In this document: piece by piece, positions 31,739 to 40,184 of the stretch
How the letters are laid out: each line of letters starts with the position of its first letter
Position numbering within the stretch: position 1 is the stretch's first letter
NCBI RefSeq assembly: GCF_900091605.1
Contig: NZ_FMCQ01000006.1
Coordinates: 377,190 to 441,189 of the forward strand
Reading direction: 5' to 3'
From: Micromonospora tulbaghiae
Lineage (GTDB): Bacteria > Actinomycetota > Actinomycetes > Mycobacteriales > Micromonosporaceae
Length of the DNA: 64,000 nt
The notes under the pieces: generated by a model
Told to the model about the DNA's origin: nothing
The model's input: only the letters and a program-made list of their open reading frames with translations
The model's database searches: none
Made by a program: the position numbers and the translations under genes

Positions 31739-34303
31739 ATGCGAGTCTCTGTCAGTTGGCTGCGGGAGTACGTGGACCTGCCGGCCGACCTGCCCACCGG
31801 CGACCTGGAGCAGGCGCTGGTCGACCTCGGCATCGAGGTCGAGTCCGTCGTGGACCTGCGCGAGTCCGTCACCGGCCCGCTGGTCGTGGGCGAGGTCCTG
31901 GAGATCGAGGAGCTGACCGGCTTCAAGAAGCCGATCCGCTTCTGCCGGGTCGACGTCGGCGCCGCGAACGGCACCGGCGAGCCGCAGGAGATCGTCTGCG
32001 GGGCGCGCAACTTCGCCCAGGGCGACAAGGTCGTGGTGATCCTCCCCGGCGGCGTGCTGCCCGGCGGCTTCGCCATCGGCGCGCGCAAGACGTACGGGCG
32101 CAACTCCCACGGCATGATCTGCTCGGCGCAGGAGCTGGGGCTCGGCGACGACCACTCGGGCATCATCGTGCTGCCCGAGGACGTCAAGGCCCAGCCCGGC
32201 GACGACGCGCGGCCCGTCGTCGGCCTGGACGACGTCGTGGTCGAGATGGAGATCACCCCGGACCGCGGGTACGCGCTGAGCGTGCGCGGCATCGCCCGGG
32301 AACTGTCGCACGCGCTCGGTGTGCCGTTCCGCGACCCGGCCGACGCGCCCGCGCCCGGCGCGACCGCCGAGCCGGCGTACCCGGTGGAGGTTCGTGACCC
32401 GGTCGGCTGCGACCGGTTCGCGGCGCGGATGGTGCGCGGCGCCGACCCGACGGTCGAGACGCCCGGCTGGATGCGGCAGCGGCTCACCGTGGCGGGCGTG
32501 CGCAGCATCTCGCTCGCAGTGGACATCACCAACTATCTGATGCTCGAACTCGGCCAGCCGATGCACGCCTTCGACGCGGACCGGATCGCCGGGACGCTCG
32601 TGGTGCGCCGCGCCGAGGCGGGGGAGAAGCTGACCACGCTGGACGGGGTGACCCGCTCCCTGTCCGCCGAGGACCTGGTCATCTGCGACGAGACCGGTCC
32701 GATCTCGCTGGCGGCGGTGATGGGCGGCGAGACCAGCGAGGTGCTCGCCTCCACCACGAACGTGCTCTTCGAGGCGGCGCACTGGGATCCGGCCACGGTC
32801 GGTCGTACCGCGCGGCGGCACAAGCTGTTCAGCGAGGCCGCGAAGCGGTGGGAGCGGGGCGTCGACCCGGCGCTGCCGCTCGTCGCGCTGGAGAAGGCGG
32901 TCCGGCTGCTCACCGACCTGGCCGGCGGCACGGCCGGCGAGGAGGTGCTCGACATCGACCACGTCGCGCCGCGTACGCCGGTCACGCTGCCGGCGGACCT
33001 GCCGTCGCGCCGCGTGGGTGTGACCTACTCGCCGGACCGGGTGGTGGAGCTGCTGGAGCAGGTCGGCTGCACCGTCACCCGCGGCGCCGACCGGCTCGCC
33101 GAGGACCCGGGCACGGTCGGCACGGCCGCCGTTGGCGGTTCCGCCGCCGGGGGTGGCGAGGTGCTGACCGTGACGCCGCCGAGCTGGCGGCCCGACCTGA
33201 CCGACCCGGCCGACCTGGTGGAGGAGGTGGTACGCCTCGACGGCTACGACCGGGTGCCGTCGGTGCTGCCGACCGCGCCGCCCGGCCGGGGGCTGACCTG
33301 GCAGCAGCAGCGCCGCCGGGCCGTCGCCCGTTCCCTCGCGGAGCGCGGCTACGTCGAGGTGCTGGCACAGCCGTTCGTCGCGCCGGAGCTGGTCGACCAG
33401 CTCGGCCTGCCCGCCGACGACCCGCGCCGCCCGGCGGTACGGCTGGCGAACCCGCTGTCGGAGGAGGAGCCGCTGCTGCGCACCACGCTGCTCGGCCCGC
33501 TGCTCGGCATCGTCAAGCGCAACGTCGGCCGGGGCCAGCGGGACGTGGCGATCTACGAGATCGGCACGGTCTTCCACCCGCGTCCGGGCGCGGGCACCCC
33601 GCCCGCCATGGGCGTGGACCGGCGACCCACCGACGAGGAGTTCGCCGCCGCCGACGCGGTGGTGCCGGCCCAGCCGCGGCACGTCGCGGTGGCGCTCACC
33701 GGCGAGATCGAACCGGCCGGCTGGTGGGGCGCGGGCCGCACGGCCGGCTGGGCGGACGCCGTCGAGGCGGGCCGGGCGGTGCTCGACGCCGCCGGCATCC
33801 CCGCCGACCGGGTGACGGTACGGGCCGGCGAGCGGGCCCCCTGGCATCCGGGCCGCTGCGCCGAACTGGTGGTGGACGACGTGGTCGTCGGTCACGCCGG
33901 CGAACTGCACCCGGCCGTGCTGGCCACGCTGGAGCTGCCCCGGCGTACCAGCGCCATGGAGCTCGACCTGGACGCGCTGCCGGCCGCGCCGCTGGCGACC
34001 GGCCCGACCATCTCCACGTTCCCGCCGGCCCTGATCGACGTGGCGCTGGTGGTGGACGCCTCGGTGCCGGCCGCCGAGGTGCGGGCGGCGCTCGTCGAGG
34101 GTGCGGGCCCGCTGCTGGAGGACGTCCGCCTGTTCGACGTCTACACCTCCGAGCAGCTCGGTGAGGGACACAAGTCGCTGGCGTACAAGCTGACGTTCCG
34201 CGCCCCGGACCGGACCCTCGCGGGCGAGGAGGCGGTGGCCGCGCGGGACGCGGCCGTCGCGGTCGCCGCCGAGCGCTTCGGCGCCACGCTGCGCGGCGCC
34301 TGA
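31739..34303 (+). CDS. pheT: Phenylalanyl-tRNA synthetase beta subunit
   Basis: 854 aa, forming the alpha2-beta2 enzyme with PheS. Domain order: MRVSVSWLREYVDLP, tRNA-binding EMAP-like fold (~40-155, with IVCGARNF and AQELGLG), B3/B4 editing module (VEMEITPDRGYALSVRGIAREL, VDITNYLMLELGQPMHAFD), B5 domain (~400-510; PPSWRPDLTDPADLVEEVVRLDGYDRVPS), catalytic-like core, and a C-terminal FDX-ACB domain (ISTFPPALIDVALVVDASVPA). All present and complete. Confidence 0.96.
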   Translation: MRVSVSWLREYVDLPADLPTGDLEQALVDLGIEVESVVDLRESVTGPLVVGEVLEIEELTGFKKPIRFCRVDVGAANGTGEPQEIVCGARNFAQGDKVVVILPGGVLPGGFAIGARKTYGRNSHGMICSAQELGLGDDHSGIIVLPEDVKAQPGDDARPVVGLDDVVVEMEITPDRGYALSVRGIARELSHALGVPFRDPADAPAPGATAEPAYPVEVRDPVGCDRFAARMVRGADPTVETPGWMRQRLTVAGVRSISLAVDITNYLMLELGQPMHAFDADRIAGTLVVRRAEAGEKLTTLDGVTRSLSAEDLVICDETGPISLAAVMGGETSEVLASTTNVLFEAAHWDPATVGRTARRHKLFSEAAKRWERGVDPALPLVALEKAVRLLTDLAGGTAGEEVLDIDHVAPRTPVTLPADLPSRRVGVTYSPDRVVELLEQVGCTVTRGADRLAEDPGTVGTAAVGGSAAGGGEVLTVTPPSWRPDLTDPADLVEEVVRLDGYDRVPSVLPTAPPGRGLTWQQQRRRAVARSLAERGYVEVLAQPFVAPELVDQLGLPADDPRRPAVRLANPLSEEEPLLRTTLLGPLLGIVKRNVGRGQRDVAIYEIGTVFHPRPGAGTPPAMGVDRRPTDEEFAAADAVVPAQPRHVAVALTGEIEPAGWWGAGRTAGWADAVEAGRAVLDAAGIPADRVTVRAGERAPWHPGRCAELVVDDVVVGHAGELHPAVLATLELPRRTSAMELDLDALPAAPLATGPTISTFPPALIDVALVVDASVPAAEVRAALVEGAGPLLEDVRLFDVYTSEQLGEGHKSLAYKLTFRAPDRTLAGEEAVAARDAAVAVAAERFGATLRGA

Positions 34304-34318
34304 CGCCCTGCCCGTCGT

Positions 34319-34350
34319 GGAGTTGCGGCCCGGAATCGGGCCGCAACTCC
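34319..34350. terminator. Terminator-type hairpin after pheT
   Basis: GGAGTTGCGGCCCG (34319-34332) pairs perfectly over 14 bp with 34337-34350 around loop GAAT, 15 bases after the pheT stop. No T-run. The GGAGTT core recalls the 15.0-kb repeat. Confidence 0.75.
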
Positions 34351-34378
34351 GCGGCTGGCGAGAGACCCGCCTCATTCC

Positions 34379-34447
34379 TATGCACTCGACTGTATGACCT
34401 TGCGGTGGTGTGGCCCCGACGGGTAACCTTCTCTGCATAGTCATGCG
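34379..34447 (+). promoter_or_regulatory. argC promoter with two ARG-box-like sites
   Basis: TTGCGG (34400-34405) and TAACCT (34424-34429), 18 bases apart, form a good promoter. It is flanked by TATGCACTCGACTGTATGA (34379-34397) and TGCATAGTCATGCG (34434-34447), both resembling the TGCATA/TATGCA half-sites of actinobacterial ARG boxes. ArgR, encoded as the sixth gene of the operon, is the expected ligand, giving arginine-dependent autorepression. Confidence 0.6.
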
Positions 34448-34456
34448 GAGGTGGGT

Positions 34457-35458
34457 ATGGGCATTCGGGTTGCTGTGGCCGGGGCGAGTGGATACGCCGG
34501 GGGCGAACTGCTGCGCCTGCTCGCCGGTCACCCCGAGTTCGAGCTGATCGCCGCCACCGCGCACAGCCAGGCCGGTCAGCCCGTCACCGCCGTACACCCG
34601 CACCTCGCCGGCCTCGACCTGGTGTTCGCCGCGACCGAACCGGCGACCCTGGCCGACGCGGACCTGGTCTTCCTGGCCCTGCCGCACGGGCAGTCCGCGG
34701 CGCTCGCCGCGGCGCTGCCCGCCACGGTCAAGGTGGTCGACCTCGGCGCGGACCACCGGCTGCGCGACGCCGGCGCCTGGTCCCGCTACTACGGCGGGGA
34801 GCACGCCGGCGCCTGGACCTACGGGCTGCCCGAGCTGCCCGGCCGGCGGACCGAGATCGCCGCCGCGACGCGGGTGGCCAGCACCGGCTGCTACGCGGTG
34901 GCGACCACGCTGGCGCTGGCCCCGCTGATCGCCGCCGGCGCGGTACGCCCCGACGACGTGGTCGTGGTCGCCGCCTCCGGCACCTCCGGCGCGGGCCGGG
35001 CCGCCAAGGCCCCCCTGCTCGGCAGCGAGGTGATGGGCGACCTGACGCCCTACAAGGTGGGCGCGCACCAGCACGTGCCGGAGATCAAGCAGGCCACCGG
35101 CGCGACCGGCCTCTCCTTCACACCGGTGCTCGCGCCGATGCCCCGGGGCATCCTGGCCACCGTCACAGCGGTGCCCACCGGCGACGCCGACCCGCGCGCG
35201 GTGCTGGCCGCCGCGTACGCCGACGCGCCCTTCGTGCACGTGCTTCCCGAGGGGGCGTGGCCGCACACCGCCGCGACCGCCGGCTCGAACTCCTGCCACC
35301 TCCAGGCGACGGTCGACGTCGACTCGGGGCGGGTGATCGTGGTCAGCGCGATCGACAACCTCGGCAAGGGCGCGGCCGGCCAGGCCGTGCAGAACGCCAA
35401 CCTGATGGTGGGTCTCCCGGAGACCACCGGTCTGTCCGTGTTTGGAGTGGCCCCGTGA
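34457..35458 (+). CDS. argC: N-acetyl-gamma-glutamyl-phosphate reductase
   Basis: Third step of arginine synthesis. VAVAGASGYAGGELLRLLAGHPEF NADP-binding loop, LPHGQSA, DLGADHRL, the catalytic Cys in ASTGCYAVATTLAL and GTSGAGRAAK. About 333 aa. ATG 34457 is chosen over GTG 34451 because GGAGG (34447-34451) gives 5-base spacing. First gene of an eight-gene operon whose members overlap or nearly overlap. Confidence 0.95.
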   Translation: MGIRVAVAGASGYAGGELLRLLAGHPEFELIAATAHSQAGQPVTAVHPHLAGLDLVFAATEPATLADADLVFLALPHGQSAALAAALPATVKVVDLGADHRLRDAGAWSRYYGGEHAGAWTYGLPELPGRRTEIAAATRVASTGCYAVATTLALAPLIAAGAVRPDDVVVVAASGTSGAGRAAKAPLLGSEVMGDLTPYKVGAHQHVPEIKQATGATGLSFTPVLAPMPRGILATVTAVPTGDADPRAVLAAAYADAPFVHVLPEGAWPHTAATAGSNSCHLQATVDVDSGRVIVVSAIDNLGKGAAGQAVQNANLMVGLPETTGLSVFGVAP

Positions 35459-36627
35459 GCGTCACCGTCCCCCGTGGGTTCCGCGCCGCAGGTGTCGCCG
35501 CCGGACTGAAGTCCTCCGGCGCCGCCGACGTCGCCCTCGTGATCAACGACGGCCCGGACGCCGGCGTGGCCGGTGTGTTCACCGCAAACCGGGTCAAGGC
35601 CGCGCCGGTGCTGTGGAGCCAGCAGGTCGTGCACGGCGGCGTCGTCCGAGCCGTGGTGCTCAACTCCGGCGGCGCGAACGCCTGCACCGGACCGGCCGGC
35701 TTCCAGGACACCCACGCCACCGCCGAGCACACCGCCGCCGCGATCACCGCGGCGAACGCCCGGCTCATCGTCGGCGCGGGCGAGGTCGCCGTGTGCTCGA
35801 CCGGCCTGATCGGCGAGCGGCTGCCGATGGGCAAGCTGCTTCCCGGCGTACGCGACGCGGTGCGCGGCCTGTCCCGCGACGGCGGCCCGGCCGCAGCCGA
35901 GGCGATCATGACCACCGATACCCGGCCGAAGACGACAGTGGCGCAGGGTACGGGCTGGACCGTCGGCGGGATGGCCAAGGGCGCGGGCATGCTCGCCCCG
36001 GCCATGGCCACCATGCTCTGCGTGCTCACCACCGACGCGGTGGCCGGGCCGGACGCCCTGGACGCCGCGCTGCGCGCCGCCACCCGGATCACGTTCGACC
36101 GGATCGACTCCGACGGATGCATGTCCACCAACGACACGGTGCTGCTGCTGGCCAGCGGCGCCTCCGGCATCGAGCCGACCGCCGAGGAACTGACCGCCGC
36201 GGTCACCGCCGCCTGCCATGACCTGGCCCAGCAGCTCCTGGCCGACGCCGAGGGCGCGACCAAGGAGGTCGCGATCGAGGTGGTCGGCGCGGCGAGCGAG
36301 GACGACGCGGTCGAGGTGGGCCGCACGGTGGCCCGCAACAACCTGGTGAAGACCGCGCTGTTCGGCAACGACCCGAACTGGGGCCGGATCCTGGCCGCGG
36401 TCGGCACCACCGCCGCCGTGTTCGAGCCGGACGCCGTGGACGTCGCCGTCAACGGCATCTGGGTGTGCCGGGGCGGCGCCGCCGCCGAGGACCGCGCCAA
36501 GGTGGACCTCACCGGCCGCGGCGTGACCGTCCGGATCGACCTGCACGCCGGCGCGGACGCGGCCACCATCTGGACCAACGACCTGTCCCACGCGTACGTC
36601 CACGAGAACTCGGCTTATTCCACATGA
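35455..36627 (+). CDS. argJ: Bifunctional ornithine acetyltransferase / N-acetylglutamate synthase
   Basis: Recycles the acetyl group from N-acetylornithine to glutamate. Ntn-fold enzyme that self-cleaves before a Thr: the site is in KGAGMLAPAMATMLCVLTTD (A|T). Other landmarks are FTANRVKAAPV, NSGGANACTG and CSTGLIGERLP; oxyanion residues are intact. 390 aa. GTG 35455 overlaps the argC stop (GTGA). Presence of argJ means the cyclic route, so no argE is needed. Confidence 0.95.
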   Translation: MSVTVPRGFRAAGVAAGLKSSGAADVALVINDGPDAGVAGVFTANRVKAAPVLWSQQVVHGGVVRAVVLNSGGANACTGPAGFQDTHATAEHTAAAITAANARLIVGAGEVAVCSTGLIGERLPMGKLLPGVRDAVRGLSRDGGPAAAEAIMTTDTRPKTTVAQGTGWTVGGMAKGAGMLAPAMATMLCVLTTDAVAGPDALDAALRAATRITFDRIDSDGCMSTNDTVLLLASGASGIEPTAEELTAAVTAACHDLAQQLLADAEGATKEVAIEVVGAASEDDAVEVGRTVARNNLVKTALFGNDPNWGRILAAVGTTAAVFEPDAVDVAVNGIWVCRGGAAAEDRAKVDLTGRGVTVRIDLHAGADAATIWTNDLSHAYVHENSAYST

Positions 36628-37511
36628 ACTTGAGTGCTGACCTCACCCGGGCCCAGGCCAAGGCCGCCACGCTGATCGAGGCGCTGCCCTGGCTGGCCCG
36701 TTTCTCCGGCGCCACGGTCGTGGTCAAGTACGGCGGCAACGCCATGGTCGACCCCGAACTCCAGCGGGCGTTCGCCGCCGACATGGTGTTCCTGCGCTAC
36801 GCGGGCCTGAAGCCCGTCGTGGTGCACGGCGGCGGTCCGCAGATCTCCGCCATGCTCGGCCGTCTCGGCATCGCCAGCGAGTTCCGGGGAGGCCTGCGGG
36901 TCACCACCCCGGAGGCGATGGACGTGGTCCGGATGGTCCTCGTCGGTCAGGTCGGCCGGGAACTGGTCGGCCTGATCAACGCGCACGGCCCGTGCGCGGT
37001 CGGTCTCTCCGGTGAGGACGCCGGACTGTTCACCGCGGTGCGCCGCCCCGCGTACGTGGACGGGGAACCGGTCGACGTGGGGCAGGTCGGCGACGTGGAG
37101 TCGGTGAACGCCTCGGCGGTCACCGACCTGATCGAGGCCGGCCGGATCCCGGTCATCTCGACTGTCGCGCCGGACGCCGACGGGGTGCTGCACAACCTCA
37201 ACGCGGACACCGCCGCCGCCGCGCTCGCGGTGGCGCTGGACGCCCGCAAGCTCGTCGTGCTGACCGACGTGCCGGGCCTGTACGCCGACTGGCCGGACAC
37301 GTCCAGCCTGGTCAGCGAGATCACCGCGGACGACCTGGCGAAGCTGCTGCCGGCCCTGGAGTCGGGCATGGTCCCGAAGATGGAGGCCTGCTTGCGGGCG
37401 GTGCGCGGGGGAGTGCCGGCCGCGCACGTCGTCGACGGCCGGGTCGCCCACTCCACGCTGCTGGAAGTGTTCACGTCGGAGGGCTTCGGAACCATGGTGA
37501 TCGAGTCATGA
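36624..37511 (+). CDS. argB: Acetylglutamate kinase
   Basis: Phosphorylates N-acetylglutamate; 295 aa amino-acid-kinase fold with VVKYGGNAMVD, VVVHGGGPQISAMLGRLGI, VGLSGEDAGLF, ADTAAAALAVALDARKLVVLTDVPGL and GMVPKMEACLRAVRGGV. The extended N-terminal helix before the kinase core (LTRAQAKAATLIEALPWLARFSG) is the type found in arginine-inhibited hexameric enzymes. Overlaps argJ and argD by four bases each. Confidence 0.96.
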   Translation: MNLSADLTRAQAKAATLIEALPWLARFSGATVVVKYGGNAMVDPELQRAFAADMVFLRYAGLKPVVVHGGGPQISAMLGRLGIASEFRGGLRVTTPEAMDVVRMVLVGQVGRELVGLINAHGPCAVGLSGEDAGLFTAVRRPAYVDGEPVDVGQVGDVESVNASAVTDLIEAGRIPVISTVAPDADGVLHNLNADTAAAALAVALDARKLVVLTDVPGLYADWPDTSSLVSEITADDLAKLLPALESGMVPKMEACLRAVRGGVPAAHVVDGRVAHSTLLEVFTSEGFGTMVIES

Positions 37512-38752
37512 GCACGCTGGTGCAGCGGTGGAACGCCACCATGATGGACAACTACGGCACGCCGCCGCTGGCGCTCGTCTCCGGCTCCGGCGCCGTCGTG
37601 GTCGACGAGACCGGCCGGGAGTACGTCGACCTGCTCGGCGGCATCGCCGTCAACGCGCTCGGCCACGCCCACCCGGCGGTGGTGGCGGCCGTCAGCAAGC
37701 AGGTCGCGACGCTCGGGCACGTGTCCAACCTGTTCGTCGCCGAGCCGCCGGTGGCGCTGGCCGAGCTGCTGCTCGCGCTGGCCGGCCGCCCGGGCCGGGT
37801 GTTCTTCGCCAACTCCGGCGCGGAGGCCAACGAGGCCGCGTTCAAGCTGTCCCGGCTCACCGGCCGCCGGCACGTGGTCGCCACCCACGGCGGTTTCCAC
37901 GGCCGGACCATGGGCGCGCTGGCGCTGACCGGGCAGCCCGCGAAGGCCGACCCGTTCCGCCCGCTGCCCGGCGACGTGACCCACGTGCCGTTCGGCGACG
38001 TCGACGCGCTGGCCGAGGCGGTCACCGACGACACCGCCATGCTGATCATCGAGCCGATCCAGGGCGAGAACGGTGTGGTCGTCCCGCCGCCGGGCTACCT
38101 GGCCGCGGCCCGGCGGATCACCGCCGCGCACGGCGCGCTGCTGGTGCTCGACGAGGTGCAGACCGGCGTCGGCCGGACCGGCCACTGGTTCGCCCACCAG
38201 GCCGAGGGCGTCGAGCCGGACGTGATCACGCTCGCCAAGGGCCTCGGCGGCGGGCTGCCGCTGGGTGCCTGCCTGGCCTTCGGCCGCGCCGCCGACCTGC
38301 TCACCCCCGGCTCGCACGGCACCACGTTCGGCGGCAACCCGGTCAGCTGCGCCGCCGCGCTTGCTGTCGTCTCCACGATCGCGCACGAGGGCCTGCTCGA
38401 CCACGTCAAGCGCGTCGGCGAGCGGCTGCGGCGCGGCGTCGAGGCGCTCGGGCACCCGCTGGTACGCGAGGTGCGCGGCGCCGGGCTGCTGCTCGGCATC
38501 GTGCTCGACCAGCCGGTCTCCGGTGCGGCCGCGGCGGCCCTGCGCGACGCGGGCTTCCTGGTCAACCCGGTGCAGCCGGACGTGGTCCGGCTCGCCCCGC
38601 CGCTGATCCTCACCGCCGCACAGGCAGACGCGTTCCTCGCCGCCCTGCCGGCCGCGCTGTCCGCCGCCGCGCCGCCCCCTTCCACCGACGCCGCCGCGAC
38701 CGCCGGCACCGCCGCGCCCGACGCCACGACCCCGACGGAGGCTCCCGCATGA
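37508..38752 (+). CDS. argD: Acetylornithine aminotransferase
   Basis: PLP enzyme of the ArgD/class III family. GGIAVNALGHAHPAVVAAV, VFFANSGAEANEAAFKLSR, THGGFHGRTMGALALTG, LLVLDEVQTGVGRTGHWFAHQ and the PLP Lys in ITLAKGLGGGLPLGACLAF. 414 aa. The C-terminal ~25 residues are an Ala/Thr/Pro-rich tail absent from most homologues, probably disordered. ATGA overlaps at both ends. Confidence 0.95.
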   Translation: MSTLVQRWNATMMDNYGTPPLALVSGSGAVVVDETGREYVDLLGGIAVNALGHAHPAVVAAVSKQVATLGHVSNLFVAEPPVALAELLLALAGRPGRVFFANSGAEANEAAFKLSRLTGRRHVVATHGGFHGRTMGALALTGQPAKADPFRPLPGDVTHVPFGDVDALAEAVTDDTAMLIIEPIQGENGVVVPPPGYLAAARRITAAHGALLVLDEVQTGVGRTGHWFAHQAEGVEPDVITLAKGLGGGLPLGACLAFGRAADLLTPGSHGTTFGGNPVSCAAALAVVSTIAHEGLLDHVKRVGERLRRGVEALGHPLVREVRGAGLLLGIVLDQPVSGAAAAALRDAGFLVNPVQPDVVRLAPPLILTAAQADAFLAALPAALSAAAPPPSTDAAATAGTAAPDATTPTEAPA

Positions 38753-39675
38753 TCCGCCACTTCCTGCGCGACGACGACCTCACGCCCGCCGAGCAGGCCG
38801 CGGTGCTCGACCTCGCCGCCCGGATGAAGGCCGACCGGTACGGGCACCAGCCGCTGGCCGGACCGAAGTCGGTGGCGGTGCTGTTCGACAAGCAGAGCCT
38901 GCGGACCCGGATCTCGTTCGACGTGGGCATCGCCGAGCTGGGCGGGCACCCGCTCGTGGTGGACACCCAGGTCACCCACTTCGGCCGGGGCGAGACGCTC
39001 GGCGACGCCGGCCGGGTGCTGTCCCGCTACGTCGCCGCGATCGTGCTGCGCACCCACGGCGACGACCGGATCGCCGAGGTCGCCGCGCAGGCCACGGTGC
39101 CGGTGGTCAACGCGCTCACCGACACGTACCACCCCTGCCAGCTGCTGGCCGACCTGCTCACCGTGCGGGAACGCTTCGGCGGCACCGCCGGGCGGATCCT
39201 CACGTACGTGGGCGACGCGGCGAACAACATGGCCCACTCGTACCTGCTGGCCGGCGCGACCGCCGGGATGCACGTGCGGATCGCCGGGCCGGAGGGGTTC
39301 CAGCCGGACCCGGAGATCGTGGGACGCGCCGAGAAGATCGCCGCCACCACCGGCGGATCGGTCCAGGTGCTCACCGACCCGGCCGAGGCGGTACGCGGCG
39401 CGCACGTCGTCGCCACCGACACCTGGACGTCGATGGGGCAGGAGTCCGACGGGCTGGACCGGATCACCCCGTTCCTGCCGTACCAGGTCAACGACGCGCT
39501 GCTCGGCCACGCCGACGCCGACGTGATCGTGCTGCACTGCCTGCCCGCCCACCGGGGCGAGGAGATCACCGACGAGGCGCTCGACGGCCCGCACAGCGCG
39601 GTGTTCGACCAGGCGGAGAATCGGCTGCACGCCCAGAAGGCGCTGCTGACGTTTCTCCTGGAGGAATCCGCATGA
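38749..39675 (+). CDS. argF: Ornithine carbamoyltransferase
   Basis: Makes citrulline from ornithine and carbamoyl phosphate. 308 aa; MIRHFLRDDDLTPAEQAAVLDLA is the actinobacterial N-terminus, with DTYHPCQLLADLLT, DTWTSMGQE and the ornithine-loop signature HCLPAHRGEEIT. One oddity: the carbamoyl-phosphate loop reads KQSLRTRISF where nearly all OTCases have STRTR (Thr replaced by Leu). The rest, including HCLP, supports OTCase rather than a succinyl- or acetyl-ornithine enzyme. Confidence 0.93.
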   Translation: MIRHFLRDDDLTPAEQAAVLDLAARMKADRYGHQPLAGPKSVAVLFDKQSLRTRISFDVGIAELGGHPLVVDTQVTHFGRGETLGDAGRVLSRYVAAIVLRTHGDDRIAEVAAQATVPVVNALTDTYHPCQLLADLLTVRERFGGTAGRILTYVGDAANNMAHSYLLAGATAGMHVRIAGPEGFQPDPEIVGRAEKIAATTGGSVQVLTDPAEAVRGAHVVATDTWTSMGQESDGLDRITPFLPYQVNDALLGHADADVIVLHCLPAHRGEEITDEALDGPHSAVFDQAENRLHAQKALLTFLLEESA

Positions 39676-40184
39676 CCGCTCCGCTGACCCGCGCCGCGCG
39701 GCACGCCCGCATCGTCGAGCTGATCCGCGACACCCCCATCCACTCGCAGACCGAGCTGGCCGACCTGCTCGCCGGGGACGGCATCCAGGTCACCCAGGCC
39801 ACCCTGTCGCGCGACCTGAAGGAACTGGGAGCGGTGACCGCGCGGGGCGGCGACGGGCGGGGCGTCTACCTGATCCCGGAGGACGGGCACCGGCCGCTGC
39901 GCGACGCCGAGGGCGCGCCGGCCCGGCTGGTCCGGCTGCTGCGTGAGCTGCTCAACGGCGTCGACTCCAGCGGCAACATCGCGGTGCTGCGCACCCCGCC
40001 GGGCGCCGCCCAGTACCTGGCCAGCGCGCTGGACCGGGCCGGCCTGTCCGAGATCGTCGGCACCATCGCCGGCGACGACACCATCCTCGTCGTGGCCCGC
40101 GAGGCCGACGGCGGCGCCGCGCTGGGTGAGCGGCTCGCCGCCTGGGCCCGCCGCGACGACACAGCCGAAGGGGGCACCTCGTGA
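39672..40184 (+). CDS. argR: Arginine repressor
   Basis: 170 aa. N-terminal winged helix (ARHARIVELIRDTPIHSQTELADLLAGDGIQVTQATLSRDLKELGAV) recognises ARG boxes; the C-terminal hexamerisation and arginine-binding domain shows LLNGVDSSGNIAVLRTPPGAAQYLASALDRAGLSEIVGTIAGDDTILVVAR. Located inside the operon it probably controls, after argF, as usual in actinobacteria. ATGA overlap with argF; GTGA overlap with argG. Confidence 0.96.
   Translation: MTAPLTRAARHARIVELIRDTPIHSQTELADLLAGDGIQVTQATLSRDLKELGAVTARGGDGRGVYLIPEDGHRPLRDAEGAPARLVRLLRELLNGVDSSGNIAVLRTPPGAAQYLASALDRAGLSEIVGTIAGDDTILVVAREADGGAALGERLAAWARRDDTAEGGTS

Noticed and set aside
31730..35299. 1189-codon open frame on the minus strand opposite pheT and argC
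   Set aside because: His/Arg/Gly/Asp-rich product with no domain; high-GC shadow of the genuine plus-strand genes pheT and argC.
38749..39675. N-acetylornithine or N-succinylornithine carbamoyltransferase
   Set aside because: SLRTR is suggestive, but HCLPAHRGEEIT, the N-terminus and the argJ-containing operon fit an ordinary ornithine carbamoyltransferase.
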